Both the position numbers and the translations under genes were made by a program. The notes below the pieces were generated by a model. It was not told where the DNA came from, did not search any database, and was given only the letters and a program-made list of their open reading frames with translations. A stretch of DNA of 64,000 nucleotides from Azotobacter beijerinckii. Its GTDB lineage: Bacteria; Pseudomonadota; Gammaproteobacteria; Pseudomonadales; Pseudomonadaceae. This document shows, one piece after another, positions 10,310 to 20,433 of the stretch. Location: NCBI RefSeq assembly GCF_900110885.1, contig NZ_FOFJ01000011.1, positions 52,372 through 116,371 on the forward strand, in the 5' to 3' direction. Positions within the stretch are counted from its first letter, which is position 1. Each line of letters starts with the position of its first letter.

Positions 10310-10729
10310 TCAGGCGGCCGGGCCCAGGCCGAGGGCGGCGAGCTGGTCGGGGCCAGCCTCGCGCGGCAGCGCGCGCAATTCGCCGGCCGGCAGGGGCCGG
10401 CCGGTTTCCCGCTCGATCAGCGTCCTGAGCCGCGCCGGGTCGACGCGTCCGTCGGCACCGAGGGTTTCGCGCAGGGTTTGCGGGGCCACCGAGTGGCGCT
10501 CGCCCGGCGGCAGGTAGATGGCGCCGGTGGTGAAGTCGACGGCGAAGGCGACCACCCCGGGGATGATGAAAAAGAGCAGGCCGATGGCGTCCAGGCCGGC
10601 GACCAGGTAGTCGATCTGGCCGTCGATCTGGCCGCGCCGGTCGGGGAAGAAGAGGCTGCCGCAGGCGCCCAGCTGGGTAGTCAGGGCGACGGCCAGCAGG
10701 CCGCCCAGAATGCGGGTCCGGGTGTGCAT
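10310..10729 (-). CDS. Predicted YceK/YidQ-like lipoprotein
   Basis: A 139-residue protein with a signal peptide and a lipobox QLGAC (Cys23). The mature part begins GSLFFPDRRGQIDGQIDYLVAGLDAIGLLFFIIPGVVAFAVDFTTGAIYLP, which resembles the YceK/YidQ lipoprotein family. The C-terminal half is an Arg/Leu/Ala-rich segment. The start at MHTRTRIL was preferred because AGGACC lies just upstream and it yields a normal signal peptide. Its function is unknown; an envelope location is likely. Confidence 0.7.
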   Translation of the reverse strand: MHTRTRILGGLLAVALTTQLGACGSLFFPDRRGQIDGQIDYLVAGLDAIGLLFFIIPGVVAFAVDFTTGAIYLPPGERHSVAPQTLRETLGADGRVDPARLRTLIERETGRPLPAGELRALPREAGPDQLAALGLGPAA

Positions 10730-10835
10730 GAAAAGGTCCTGGTGGGAGTCCTTGGCAACTATAGCAAGGCCTTCGTGACAGGCGTCCACGGGCGGCGGCC
10801 GGCCCTATAATCGGCGCCCTGCCGTGGAGTGTCCG

Positions 10836-13352
10836 ATGAATCCGCTACCCATAGACGCCGTCCTGCCCGCCCTGCGCGAGGCCCTCTCCCTGCGCCACGA
10901 AGCCGTGCTGGAGGCGCCGCCCGGCGCCGGCAAGACCACCCGCGTGCCGCTCGCCCTGCTCGACGAGCCCTGGCTCGCCGGGCAGCGCATCCTGATGCTC
11001 GAGCCGCGCCGGCTGGCCGCGCGGGCGGCGGCCGAGCGCCTGGCCAGCGAACTGGGCGAGCCGGTCGGCGAGACGGTCGGCTACCGCATCCGCCTGGACA
11101 GCAAGGTCGGCCCGCGCACCCGCATCGAGGTGGTCACCGAAGGCATCCTCACCCGCCGCCTGCAGGACGACCCGGCGCTGGAGGGCGTCGGCCTGGTGAT
11201 CTTCGACGAGTTCCACGAGCGCAGCCTGGACGCCGACCTGGCCCTGGCGCTGACCCTCAACGGCCGCGCCCTGCTGCGCGACACGCCGCTGCGGGTGCTG
11301 CCGATGTCCGCCACCCTGGAGGGCGAGCGGCTCGCCGCGCTGCTGGACGATGCGCCGGTGGTGCGCAGCGAGGGGCGCATGTTCCCGGTGGCGGTCCGCT
11401 GGGGGCGGCCGTTCCAGTCCGGCGAGCGGCTCGAGCCGCGGGTCCTGCAGACCGTGCTGCAGGCGCTCGACGAGGAGGGCGGCAGCCTGCTGGTGTTCCT
11501 CCCCGGCCAGGCGGAGATCCGCCGCCTCCACGAGCAGCTGTCCGAGGCGCTGGCGGGGCGCAGCGAGATTCTGCTCTGCCCGCTGCACGGCGAGCTGGAC
11601 CTGAGCGCCCAGCGTGCCGCCATCGAGCCGGCGCCGGCCGGCCAGCGCAAGGTCGTGCTGGCCACCAACATCGCCGAGACCAGCCTGACCATCGACGGTG
11701 TGCGCGTGGTGGTCGACGCGGGCCTGGCGCGGGTGCCGCGCTTCGACCCCGGCAGCGGCATGACCCGCCTGGACACCCAGCGCATCTCCCGCGCCTCGGC
11801 GACCCAGCGCGCCGGCCGCGCCGGGCGCCTGCAGCCGGGGGTGTGCTACCGGCTGTGGTCGCAGGCGCAGCACGAGCAGCTCGCCGCCCACGACGGCGCG
11901 GAAATCCTGGCGGCCGATCTCGCCGGGCTCGCCCTGCAACTGGCGCGCTGGGGCGTCGCGCCTGCCGAACTCGCCTGGCTCGATGCGCCGCCGGCGGCTG
12001 CCTTCGCCCAGGCCCGCGAGCTGCTGGCGCGGCTCGGCGCGTTCAACCCCAACGGCAGCCTGAGCAGCCACGGCCAGGCCATGGCGATGCTGCCGGCGCA
12101 CCCGCGGATCGCCCATCTTTTGCTGCGCGGCCAGGCGCTGGGCCTCGGCGCGCTGGCCTGCGACGTCGCCGCGCTGCTCGGCGAGCGCGACATCCTGCGC
12201 GGCGCTGGCGCCGACCTGCACAGCCGGCTGGCCCTGCTCGGCGGCGCGGAGCGGGCCGGGCGCGGCGCCCAGGGCGGCGTGCAGCGCGCCCGCCAGCTGG
12301 CTCGCCAGTATCGCGGGTTGCTGCCGAAGGGCACGCAGGAGGCGGTCGCCGATCCCGGACATCCGCGCTGGCTGGGGGCGCTGCTGGCCTTCGCCTACCC
12401 GGACCGCATCGCTTGCCAGCGCCGTTCCGGCGGTGGCGAATACCGCCTGGCCAACGGCCGCGCCGCGCAGTTCGCGGAAGCCGATGCGCTGATGAAGCAC
12501 GAATGGCTGGTGGTCGCCGAGCTGGGCAGCCGCCAGGGTCAGCGCGAGGAGCGCATCTACTTGGCCGCCGAGCTCGATCCGGCGTTGTTCGAGACGGTGC
12601 TTGCCGAACAGCTGACGATCCGCGACGAGCTGGACTGGGACGAGCGCGAGGGTGTGCTGCGTGCCGAGCGCCAGCGGCGGATCGGCGAGCTGGTGCTGGA
12701 GCGCCAGGCGTTGCCGGAACTCGACGAGGCGGCGCGCAGCCGGGCGCTGGTCGCCCTGGTGCGGCGCAAGGGCCTGGAGCTGCTGCCCTGGAGCCCGGAG
12801 CTGCGCCAGTGGCAGGCGCGGGTGGCGCTGCTGCGCCGCCTCGACCTGGCGGAAAGGGGCGAAAGCGACTGGCCGGACCTGTCCGACGCGGCTCTGCTGG
12901 CGAGCCTCGAGAACTGGCTGGCGCCGTACCTCGGGCGGGTCTCGCGGCTCAGCCACTTCGCCGCCCTCGACCTGCCCGGCATCCTCGCCGGCCTGTTGCC
13001 TTGGCCGCTGCCGCAACGCCTCGACGAGCTGGCGCCGACCGCCATCGCCGTGCCGTCCGGCTCGCGCATCCGCCTCGACTACGCCGAGGAGCCGCCGGTG
13101 CTCGCCGTGCGCCTGCAGGAGCTGTTCGGCCTGGCCGCGACGCCGCGCATCGCCGGCGGCCGGCTGGCGGTCAAGCTGCACCTGCTGTCGCCGGCGCGCC
13201 GGCCGGTGCAGGTCACCCAGGATCTGGCGAGTTTCTGGGCCAATACCTACGCCGAGGTGAAGAAGGACCTCAAGGGCCGCTACCCCAAGCACTACTGGCC
13301 GGACGATCCGCTGATCGCCGAACCCACCGCCCGGGCCAAGCCGCGAAAGTAG
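10836..13352 (+). CDS. hrpB: ATP-dependent RNA helicase HrpB
   Basis: DEAH-type helicase of 838 residues, full length for HrpB. Motifs in order: Walker A APPGAGKTT (about 28-36), DEFH box at 124-127, motif III SATLEG, SLLVFLPG, and motif VI QRAGRAGRLQPG. HrpB-specific C-terminal regions end in VTQDLASFWANTYAEVKKDLKGRYPKHYWPDDP. The ATG at 10836 has GGAG upstream; an in-frame GTG four codons earlier is less likely. A TATAAT-like hexamer occurs about 30 bases upstream. The cellular role of HrpB is poorly defined. Confidence 0.95.
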   Translation: MNPLPIDAVLPALREALSLRHEAVLEAPPGAGKTTRVPLALLDEPWLAGQRILMLEPRRLAARAAAERLASELGEPVGETVGYRIRLDSKVGPRTRIEVVTEGILTRRLQDDPALEGVGLVIFDEFHERSLDADLALALTLNGRALLRDTPLRVLPMSATLEGERLAALLDDAPVVRSEGRMFPVAVRWGRPFQSGERLEPRVLQTVLQALDEEGGSLLVFLPGQAEIRRLHEQLSEALAGRSEILLCPLHGELDLSAQRAAIEPAPAGQRKVVLATNIAETSLTIDGVRVVVDAGLARVPRFDPGSGMTRLDTQRISRASATQRAGRAGRLQPGVCYRLWSQAQHEQLAAHDGAEILAADLAGLALQLARWGVAPAELAWLDAPPAAAFAQARELLARLGAFNPNGSLSSHGQAMAMLPAHPRIAHLLLRGQALGLGALACDVAALLGERDILRGAGADLHSRLALLGGAERAGRGAQGGVQRARQLARQYRGLLPKGTQEAVADPGHPRWLGALLAFAYPDRIACQRRSGGGEYRLANGRAAQFAEADALMKHEWLVVAELGSRQGQREERIYLAAELDPALFETVLAEQLTIRDELDWDEREGVLRAERQRRIGELVLERQALPELDEAARSRALVALVRRKGLELLPWSPELRQWQARVALLRRLDLAERGESDWPDLSDAALLASLENWLAPYLGRVSRLSHFAALDLPGILAGLLPWPLPQRLDELAPTAIAVPSGSRIRLDYAEEPPVLAVRLQELFGLAATPRIAGGRLAVKLHLLSPARRPVQVTQDLASFWANTYAEVKKDLKGRYPKHYWPDDPLIAEPTARAKPRK

Positions 13353-13401
13353 CGGCGCCCGCTGGTCTATGCTGGAGGGGGCCGCGACCGGGAGGGTCGG
13401 T

Positions 13402-14148
13402 ATGTATCGCAAGCTTCTCGCCAGCCGGGTGTTCGAGCGCCAGGTGGCGCTGATCAGCGGCGGCTGCTCCGGCGTCGGCCGGACGCTGGCGACGCGCCTG
13501 GCGCAGGCCGGTGCGCCGCTGGCGCTGCTCGATCTCGACCCGTCGGCGCTGGAGGGCCTGGTCGAGCACCTGGTCGACCACCACAACGCCGAGGTGCTCG
13601 GGTTGCCCTGCGACGTCACCGACGCGCAAGCGGTGGAGCGCGCGGTGGCGCTGCTCGGCGAGCGCTTCGGCGGCATCGACCTGCTGGTCTGCTGCGCCGC
13701 CGTCGGTCATCGCGGCGCCGTCCTGGACTGCGATCCCGAGGCATTCCGGCAGGTCATGGCGGTCAACTTCTTCGGCGCCCTGCACTGTGCCCGGGCGGCG
13801 CTGCCCAGTCTGCTCGCGCGGCGTGGGCAGATCGTTGCCTTCGGCGCGCCGCCCGCCTTTTCCCCGCCGCGGCCCGGTCACGGCGCCGAGGTCGCCAGCC
13901 GGCAGGCCCTGCACGGGCTGTTCGAGACGCTGCGCCGGGAGATCGCGGCGGACGGGGTCAACGTGATGCTGGTCTGCCCCGGTACCGTTGCCGGCGATCC
14001 GGACGGCGAGGTCCCGTCCGACGACGACACGCCCTCGGCGCAGGAGATCGCCGAGGCGATCTTCCAGGGTGCGCTGCGCCGCCGCCACCTGCTGGTGCCG
14101 TCCGGCGCCGGCTGGCGCACCCGGCTGCTGGCACGACTCGCACCCTAG
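13402..14148 (+). CDS. Short-chain dehydrogenase-like protein lacking the catalytic triad
   Basis: A 248-residue member of the SDR fold. The Rossmann segment ALISGGCSGVGRTLA (about 14-28) and the CCAAVG and VNFFGALH segments are intact, so nucleotide binding is plausible. However, the usual Ser, Tyr-x-x-x-Lys active site is not present. The expected serine region reads IVAFGAPPAF, and the YxxSK region reads AEVASRQALHGLF, with Glu for Tyr and Arg for Lys. Activity is therefore doubtful. It follows hrpB by 49 bases on the same strand. It could be a pseudoenzyme or a gene losing function. Confidence 0.8.
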   Translation: MYRKLLASRVFERQVALISGGCSGVGRTLATRLAQAGAPLALLDLDPSALEGLVEHLVDHHNAEVLGLPCDVTDAQAVERAVALLGERFGGIDLLVCCAAVGHRGAVLDCDPEAFRQVMAVNFFGALHCARAALPSLLARRGQIVAFGAPPAFSPPRPGHGAEVASRQALHGLFETLRREIAADGVNVMLVCPGTVAGDPDGEVPSDDDTPSAQEIAEAIFQGALRRRHLLVPSGAGWRTRLLARLAP

Positions 14149-14450
14149 CCGTTCCCGCCGGAGGCAGCTGGGCGGTGCCGCCCGGTTCAAGCGGGGACCG
14201 GTCGTCCGGTCCCAGGCCGGGGCGGCGGGTGGAGAAGGGTGGGGAGTCTTGTGCCGGAGGGCAGGAAAGGATATGAACATGCGCGCCCGCTAAGACCCCG
14301 TGCCCGATGTCGGCCGGGCCGTGGTGTAATCCCTTCGTTGCATTGTCAGATGCGGTCTTTTTCGTCCGGTGCCGTTCTGTTTGCCCGCTTTTTAAGCAAC
14401 CCTGCAAAGTTTGCGGGTAAAATGGCGCCTTTACATTCTGGTGGCCTGCC
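14149..14450. other. Intergenic region upstream of the rhlE-type gene
   Basis: About 300 bases without a gene. A short hairpin GGACCGG-TCGT-CCGGTCC lies near 14195-14212, without a T-run. The last 100 bases before the helicase are AT-richer and presumably carry its promoter and 5' leader; DEAD-box helicase genes often have long leaders, but no specific element was identified. Confidence 0.4.
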
Positions 14451-15773
<1,323 letters not shown>

Positions 15774-15807
15774 GCCGGGTGAAACCCGGCGCGCGTGCGC
15801 CGGAGTT

Positions 15808-17040
15808 CTACCTCCGCTCCAGCCAGCGCAGCATGCCGCGGGCGGCGGCCTGGCCGCTGGCCAGGCAGGCGGTGAGCAGGTAGCCGCCGGTGGGCGCCTC
15901 CCAGTCGAGCATCTCGCCGGCGCAGAAGGTTCCCGGCACGCCGCGCAGCATCAGGTTTTCGTCCAGTGCTTCGAAGGGCACCCCGCCGGCGCTGCTGATC
16001 GCCTCGTCCAGCGGCCGCGGGCGCACCAGGGTCAGCGGTAGCGCCTTGACCAGTCCGGCCAGCCGCGCCGGTTCGGCGAAGGCCTCGGCCGGCGCCAGTT
16101 CGCGCAGCAGGGCGGCCTTGACCCCGTCGATCCCCAGTTGACCGTGCAGGTGCTTGGCCATGGAGCGCGAGCCGCGCGGCTTGGCCAGGGCGGCGAGCAC
16201 CCTGGCCGGCTCGTGCTGGGGCAGCAGGTCGACGAAGACGGTGGCGCTGCCCTCGCGCTCGATCCGGTCGCGGATCGCTGCCGACAAGGCATAAATGAGG
16301 CTGCCCTCGACGCCGCCGGCGGTCAGCACGCATTCGCCGTGGCGCGCCGGCGCATCGCCCAGGCGCAGGCCGACGTGCTTCAGCGGCGCGCCGGCGAAGC
16401 GCTCGCGCAGGTGCGCGCTCCAGCCGGCCACCTCGAAGCCGCAGTTGGCCGGGCGCAGGGGCGCGACGTTCACCCCGCGCGCTTCCAGCAACGCCACCCA
16501 GACGCCGTCCGAACCGAGCCGCGCCCAGCTGCCGCCGCCCAGGGCGAGCAGGGTGGCGGCGGGCCGCGAGCGGCGTTCGCCCTCCGGGCTGGCCAGGCGC
16601 AGGGCGCCGTCGGCATCCCAGCCGAGCCACCGGTGACGGGTATGGATGGCCACCCCGGCCTCGCGCAGGCGGCGCAGCCAGGCGCGCAGCAGCGGTGCGG
16701 CCTTCATGTCGGCGGGGAACACCCGCCCGGAGCTGCCGACGAAGGTGTCGATGCCCAGGCCGTGCACCCACTGGCGCAGCGCCTCGGCGTCGAAATCTTC
16801 GAGCAGTCGCGCGATTTCGTCGCGCCGCGCGCCGTAGCGGGACAGGAAGGGCTCGCGCGCTTCCGAGTGGGTGATGTTCATCCCGCCGACCCCGGCGAGC
16901 AGGAACTTGCGCCCGACCGAGGGCATGCGCTCGTACAGCTCGACCGCGAGGCCCGCCTGGCTGAGTGCCTCGGCGGCCATCAGGCCGGCGGGTCCGCCGC
17001 CGACGATGGCGACCGAGGGAGTGGGAGTGGCGTCGGGCAT
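15808..17040 (-). CDS. TIGR03862-type FAD-dependent oxidoreductase (HI0933/BaiN-like)
   Basis: A 410-residue flavoprotein. An N-terminal dinucleotide-binding motif VAIVGGGPAGLMAAEALSQAG (about 9-29) is followed by VGRKFLLAGVGGMNITHSE, characteristic of the HI0933/BaiN family. The C-terminal FAD-binding segment reads SSAGGVPFEALDENLMLRGVPGTFCAGEMLDWEAPTGGYLLTACLASG. The substrate is unknown. It is convergent with the rhlE-type gene, with a short hairpin GCCGGGT-GAA-ACCCGGC between them. It is separated from the HDAC-like gene upstream by 58 bases, so they may be cotranscribed. Confidence 0.88.
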   Translation of the reverse strand: MPDATPTPSVAIVGGGPAGLMAAEALSQAGLAVELYERMPSVGRKFLLAGVGGMNITHSEAREPFLSRYGARRDEIARLLEDFDAEALRQWVHGLGIDTFVGSSGRVFPADMKAAPLLRAWLRRLREAGVAIHTRHRWLGWDADGALRLASPEGERRSRPAATLLALGGGSWARLGSDGVWVALLEARGVNVAPLRPANCGFEVAGWSAHLRERFAGAPLKHVGLRLGDAPARHGECVLTAGGVEGSLIYALSAAIRDRIEREGSATVFVDLLPQHEPARVLAALAKPRGSRSMAKHLHGQLGIDGVKAALLRELAPAEAFAEPARLAGLVKALPLTLVRPRPLDEAISSAGGVPFEALDENLMLRGVPGTFCAGEMLDWEAPTGGYLLTACLASGQAAARGMLRWLERR

Positions 17041-17098
17041 GCTGGCTCCGGGGCGGGAGAGGGGGCGCGCATTCTACTCCGCCGGCGGCGCAGGGGGT

Positions 17099-18019
17099 TC
17101 AGCCGAGGCCCAGTTCCCGCCAGAGGCGCGCCGCGCTGTGGTGGAGGATGCCGTGGCGCCGCGCCAGGGCCGCGTGGTCCGGGTCGTAGCCGCCGCCGAT
17201 CACGCCGACCACCGGAATTTCGCGCTCCAGGCAGTGGCGCAGCACGGCGCCGTCGCGGGCGGCGAGGCCGGCGTCGGTCAGCTCCAGATAACCGAGGGCG
17301 TCGTCCCGGTGCACGTCGACGCCGGCGTCGTAGAGCACGATGTCCGGCTGATACAGCGGCAGCAGATAGTTCAGCGCATCGTCGACCACCTTCAGGTAGT
17401 CGGCATCGCCCATGCCGAGCGGCAGGCCGATGTCCCAGTCGCTTTTGGCCTTGCGCGCCGGAAAGTTCTGCTCGCAGTGCAGCGACACGGTGATCGCCTC
17501 CGGCGTGTCTTCGAGGATGCGCGCGGTGCCGTCGCCCTGGTGCACGTCGCAGTCGAAGATCAGCACGCGGCCGATCCGTCCGCTCGCCAGCAGGTAGCGG
17601 GCGATCACCGCCAGGTCGTTGAAGATGCAGAAGCCCGAGGGGTGGTCGTAGTGGGCGTGGTGGGTGCCGCCGGCGAGGTGGCAGGCCAGGCCGTGTTCGA
17701 GGGCCAGTTCGGCGGCCAGCAGCGAGCCGCCCACCGCCAGTACGGTGCGCCGCGCCAGCGCCGGGGTCCAGGGCAGGCCCAGGCGGCGCAGTTCCTCGCG
17801 GCTCAGTTCGCCGCTGCAGTAGCGCTCGATGTAGGCCGGGTCGTGGGCCAGGGCGAGAATGTCCGCCGGGCAGGGTTCGGGGCGGCGCAGCTCAGCGTCG
17901 ACGGTCAGGCCGCTGGCGACCAGGTGGTCGCGCAGCAGGCGGAACTTCTCCATGGGAAAGCGGTGGCCGTCCGGGAAGGGCGGGCTGTACTCGTCGTGGT
18001 AGACCAGCGGCAGGGGCAT
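17099..18019 (-). CDS. Histone-deacetylase-family zinc amidohydrolase
   Basis: A 306-residue member of the arginase/deacetylase superfamily. The zinc and catalytic segments are visible: GGTHHAHYDHPSGFCIFND (tandem His and general base), FDCDVHQGDGT (zinc Asp and His) and YDAGVDVHRDD (second zinc Asp). Bacterial members deacetylate acetyl-lysine in proteins, acetylpolyamines or small acetamides; the substrate cannot be told here. It precedes the flavoprotein gene on the same strand. Confidence 0.9.
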   Translation of the reverse strand: MPLPLVYHDEYSPPFPDGHRFPMEKFRLLRDHLVASGLTVDAELRRPEPCPADILALAHDPAYIERYCSGELSREELRRLGLPWTPALARRTVLAVGGSLLAAELALEHGLACHLAGGTHHAHYDHPSGFCIFNDLAVIARYLLASGRIGRVLIFDCDVHQGDGTARILEDTPEAITVSLHCEQNFPARKAKSDWDIGLPLGMGDADYLKVVDDALNYLLPLYQPDIVLYDAGVDVHRDDALGYLELTDAGLAARDGAVLRHCLEREIPVVGVIGGGYDPDHAALARRHGILHHSAARLWRELGLG

Positions 18020-18231
18020 GGCGAAGCTCCGCGGGAGGGACCCGGAGTATCGCCGGCCGGTGCGCTGCGGCTCAAGGTCGCCGGCCGCGGAGATTCCGGC
18101 CGCGCGGGTTTCCCCGCCGATCCGGCGGCGCTATGCTGGGAAAAAGTCCGGTGCGATGCCGGACTTGACCAGGGAACGCTCAATGCGGATCCTTGCGCGC
18201 TTTTTACCGATAGAGATCCGGGGGAGTTGAT

Positions 18232-18696
18232 ATGCAAGGGCAGGCGCAAGTCGTCGATTATCTGAAGGAACTGCTGCGCGGCGAGCTGGCGGCGCGCGAC
18301 CAGTACATGCTGCACTCGCGGATGTACGCCGACTGGGGCCTGAGCAAGCTCTACGAGCGCCTGGACCACGAGATGCAGGAGGAAACCCAGCACGCCGACG
18401 CGCTGCTGCAGCGTCTGCTGTTCCTGCAGGGCACGCCGGACATGAGTCCCGAGCCGATCAATGCGGGGCAGACCGTGCCGGAGATGCTGCGCAACGACCT
18501 GGCCCTGGAGTACCACGTGCGCGGCGAGCTGGCCCGCGGCATCACCCTCTGCGAGCAGCTCGGCGACTACGTCACCCGCAACATCCTGCTGGCGCAGCTC
18601 AAGGACACCGAGGAAGACCACGCCTACTGGCTGGAGCAGCAGCTTGGCCTGATCGACCGCATCGGTCTGCAGAACTACCTGCAATCGCAGATGTGA
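18232..18696 (+). CDS. ftnA: Non-haem bacterial ferritin FtnA (bacterioferritin-like)
   Basis: Iron-storage subunit of 154 residues forming a 24-mer shell. Ferroxidase ligands are present: E18 (GELAARDQY), E51 and H54 (EEETQHAD region), E93 and the C-terminal EEDH pair. The residue equivalent to the haem-ligating Met52 of bacterioferritins is Thr52, so it should not bind haem. The sequence closely follows Pseudomonas FtnA (formerly called BfrA), including [18 protein letters not shown] and WLEQQLGLI. It is a single gene; the ribosome binding site GGGGGAG precedes the ATG. Confidence 0.93.
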   Translation: MQGQAQVVDYLKELLRGELAARDQYMLHSRMYADWGLSKLYERLDHEMQEETQHADALLQRLLFLQGTPDMSPEPINAGQTVPEMLRNDLALEYHVRGELARGITLCEQLGDYVTRNILLAQLKDTEEDHAYWLEQQLGLIDRIGLQNYLQSQM

Positions 18697-18761
18697 ATCC
18701 CGCTCCGGCCATCGGCCGGAGCTTGGGGCATTTCCCGCAGGGCCGATCGTCAGGACAGACC

Positions 18762-19166
18762 CTAGCCCCCGCAACGGCCGCCCGACTCCAGTTCCCGGAG
18801 GATCGGGCAGTCCGGGCGTTCGTCCCCCCGGCAGTGATCCACCAGCTCCCTGAGGGTGTCGCGCAGGTCGGCGAGTTCGTCGATTCGGCGCTCCAGCGCC
18901 GCAATGTGCGCGCTGGCCAGGGCCTTCACCTCGGCGCTGGCGCGCTGGCGGTCCTGCCAGAGGTCGAGCAGCCGGCCGACCTCCTCCAGGGAGAAGCCGA
19001 GATCCCGCGCGCGTTTGATGAAGGCGAGCCGCTGCAGGTCGGCCTCGGCGTAGCGGCGATAGCCGTTGTCGCCGCGTCCGGCCGGGACGATCAGGCCGAT
19101 GGCCTCGTAATGGCGGATCATCCGTGCGGACAGGCCGCTGCGTCTCGCTGCTTGGCCGATGTTCAT
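18762..19166 (-). CDS. cueR: Copper-responsive MerR-family regulator CueR
   Basis: A 134-residue MerR-type activator. The N-terminal winged helix begins MNIGQAARRSGLSARMIRHYEAIGLI, a dimerisation coiled coil spans about 78-110, and the Cu(I)-binding loop is C112-RGDERPD-C120, the same spacing and numbering as E. coli CueR. Divergent from copZ, it most likely controls the promoter in the 119-base interval between them. Confidence 0.93.
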   Translation of the reverse strand: MNIGQAARRSGLSARMIRHYEAIGLIVPAGRGDNGYRRYAEADLQRLAFIKRARDLGFSLEEVGRLLDLWQDRQRASAEVKALASAHIAALERRIDELADLRDTLRELVDHCRGDERPDCPILRELESGGRCGG

Positions 19167-19223
19167 CGGTGGTGTTCCCCTGCATGCTGCCGATTGGCCG
19201 CCGCGCCGGCTCCTCCCGGGGGC

Positions 19224-19254
19224 TTGACCTTGTCAGGGTGGCAAGCCTGACACT
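19224..19254 (+). promoter_or_regulatory. CueR-type copper promoter of copZ
   Basis: A -35-like TTGACC (19224-19229) and a weak -10-like GACACT (19249-19254) are separated by 19 bases, the overlong spacer typical of MerR-family promoters. Inside the spacer an interrupted palindrome ACCTTG...GCAAGC resembles the CueR box. The copZ start lies about 30 bases downstream. Assignment is by pattern only. Confidence 0.65.
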
Positions 19255-19285
19255 GCGGGCAACCATACTCCAGAGGAGCGTCACG

Positions 19286-19483
19286 ATGCAGAAGTTTCAG
19301 GTAAAGGGCATGAGCTGCGGGCACTGCGTGCGGGCCGTCACCCAGGCCGTGCAGGCGCTGGACGCGGCGGCCGAGGTGCAGGTGGACCTGCCCACGGGCG
19401 AGGTGCGGGTGGCCAGCGAGCTGTCCGCCGAGCGGCTGATGGCGGCGATCCGCGAGGAGGGTTACGAGGTCGTCGCGGCCTGA
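19286..19483 (+). CDS. copZ: Copper chaperone CopZ (heavy-metal-associated domain)
   Basis: A 65-residue single HMA-domain protein: MQKFQVKGMSCGHCVRAVTQAV, with the Cu(I)-binding MSCGHC motif (Cys11 and Cys14), and the typical GYEV end of the ferredoxin-like fold. It carries cytoplasmic Cu(I) to a P-type ATPase or to CueR; the ATPase gene is not adjacent. The ATG at 19286 was chosen over a longer open frame because GAGGAG precedes it and the family length is 65-70. Confidence 0.93.
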   Translation: MQKFQVKGMSCGHCVRAVTQAVQALDAAAEVQVDLPTGEVRVASELSAERLMAAIREEGYEVVAA

Positions 19484-19525
19484 CGCGCGTACACCGCCGC
19501 CCGCTCCCGGCCGGGCGGCCTGGCG

Positions 19526-20176
19526 TCAGGCGGACGCGCCGTGCCCGGCGATCTGCCAGTCGACGAGCAGGCCGCTGAACAGGGCGTCGATCATCGCCGG
19601 CGCCTCCGCCTGGGTGTCGAACAGCGCGGGATCGCGCAAGCGGTCGCTGAGCATGCCGATCAGCGTGGCGTGCAGCAGGCGAGCCGCCAGGCGCGCGCTG
19701 ATGCCGGGGCGCAGGCGCACCCGCTCGCACCCGAACTGCTCCTCGCTGAGGGCGATGAACTGGTTGATGAAGTCGGTGTGGCGTTCTTCGGCATCGCTCA
19801 GTTCGTCGGTGAACTCGCAGCGCAGCAGCAGGATGGTCAGGATGTTGCGTTTCTGCTCGTTGCCGGCCAGGCCGGCCATGATTTCCACGAAGAGATCGCG
19901 CAGGTTCTGCAGGGGATGCGTCGCCGTGGGGGCGTTCAGCCGTTCGGCGAGCTTTTCCGGCCGCGGGCGGACCTGGTTGAGCATTTCGTTGAGCAGATGG
20001 CTCTTGTTCTGGAAGTGCCAATAGATCGCGCCGCGGGTCACACCGCTGGCGCGGGCGACCTGCTCCAGGCTGGTGTGGGCCACGCCGTTGCGCAGGAACA
20101 ACTGCTCGGCGGTGGCCAGGATGGTTTCGCGGGTCTTTTCGGCATCGGCCTTGGTTCGGCGCATGGCGTTCTGCAT
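19526..20176 (-). CDS. TetR-family regulator (AcrR/TtgR-like)
   Basis: A 216-residue repressor. The N-terminal helix-turn-helix RRTKADAEKTRETILATAEQLFLRNGVAHTSLEQVARASGVTRGAIYWHFQNKSHLL (residues about 5-62) is of the AcrR/TtgR kind, which control drug efflux pumps. A possible second start four codons in (MRRTK) cannot be excluded. It is divergent from a Bcr/CflA-type exporter, with a TtgR-like palindrome between them. It would repress the exporter until a hydrophobic ligand binds (inference). Confidence 0.9.
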   Translation of the reverse strand: MQNAMRRTKADAEKTRETILATAEQLFLRNGVAHTSLEQVARASGVTRGAIYWHFQNKSHLLNEMLNQVRPRPEKLAERLNAPTATHPLQNLRDLFVEIMAGLAGNEQKRNILTILLLRCEFTDELSDAEERHTDFINQFIALSEEQFGCERVRLRPGISARLAARLLHATLIGMLSDRLRDPALFDTQAEAPAMIDALFSGLLVDWQIAGHGASA

Positions 20177-20308
20177 GACGGTCGGTGAGGGGATCGATCG
20201 GTCGGCGCCGGACGTCGCCGCCGATCATGGTCGGGCCGGGCGTGTCCAGAGGGGCCGGCCGGTCTGCGGATCAATTGAGTTTATCCCCTTTTGTCCCCGG
20301 CGCTTTGT

Positions 20309-20330
20309 TTACAAACGTATTCGTATGTAA
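20309..20330. promoter_or_regulatory. Candidate TetR/TtgR-like operator
   Basis: Imperfect palindrome with left arm TTACAAACGTA and right arm TTCGTATGTAA; eight of eleven arm positions pair, and the ends TTACA/TGTAA are perfect. It strongly resembles the TtgR/AcrR operator type TTTACAAAC...GAATGTAAG. It lies between the divergent TetR and exporter genes, 103 bases upstream of the exporter start. Confidence 0.65.
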
Positions 20331-20433
20331 CAGCATCGCCAGAGTCCCCGGCGGACGCCGCTGCGCCGTCCGCCTTTCCGGTCCTTCTCCAAGACATTCC
20401 GCCGCGTTCCTGCCGCGGAGGGAGTTTGCCAAC

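Noticed and set aside
10845..13676. A 943-codon open frame antisense to hrpB
   Set aside because: It is the reverse-strand shadow of a high-GC gene: low-complexity Gln/Ala/Arg-rich translation, no ribosome binding site, no domain pattern, while hrpB on the other strand is full length with all motifs.
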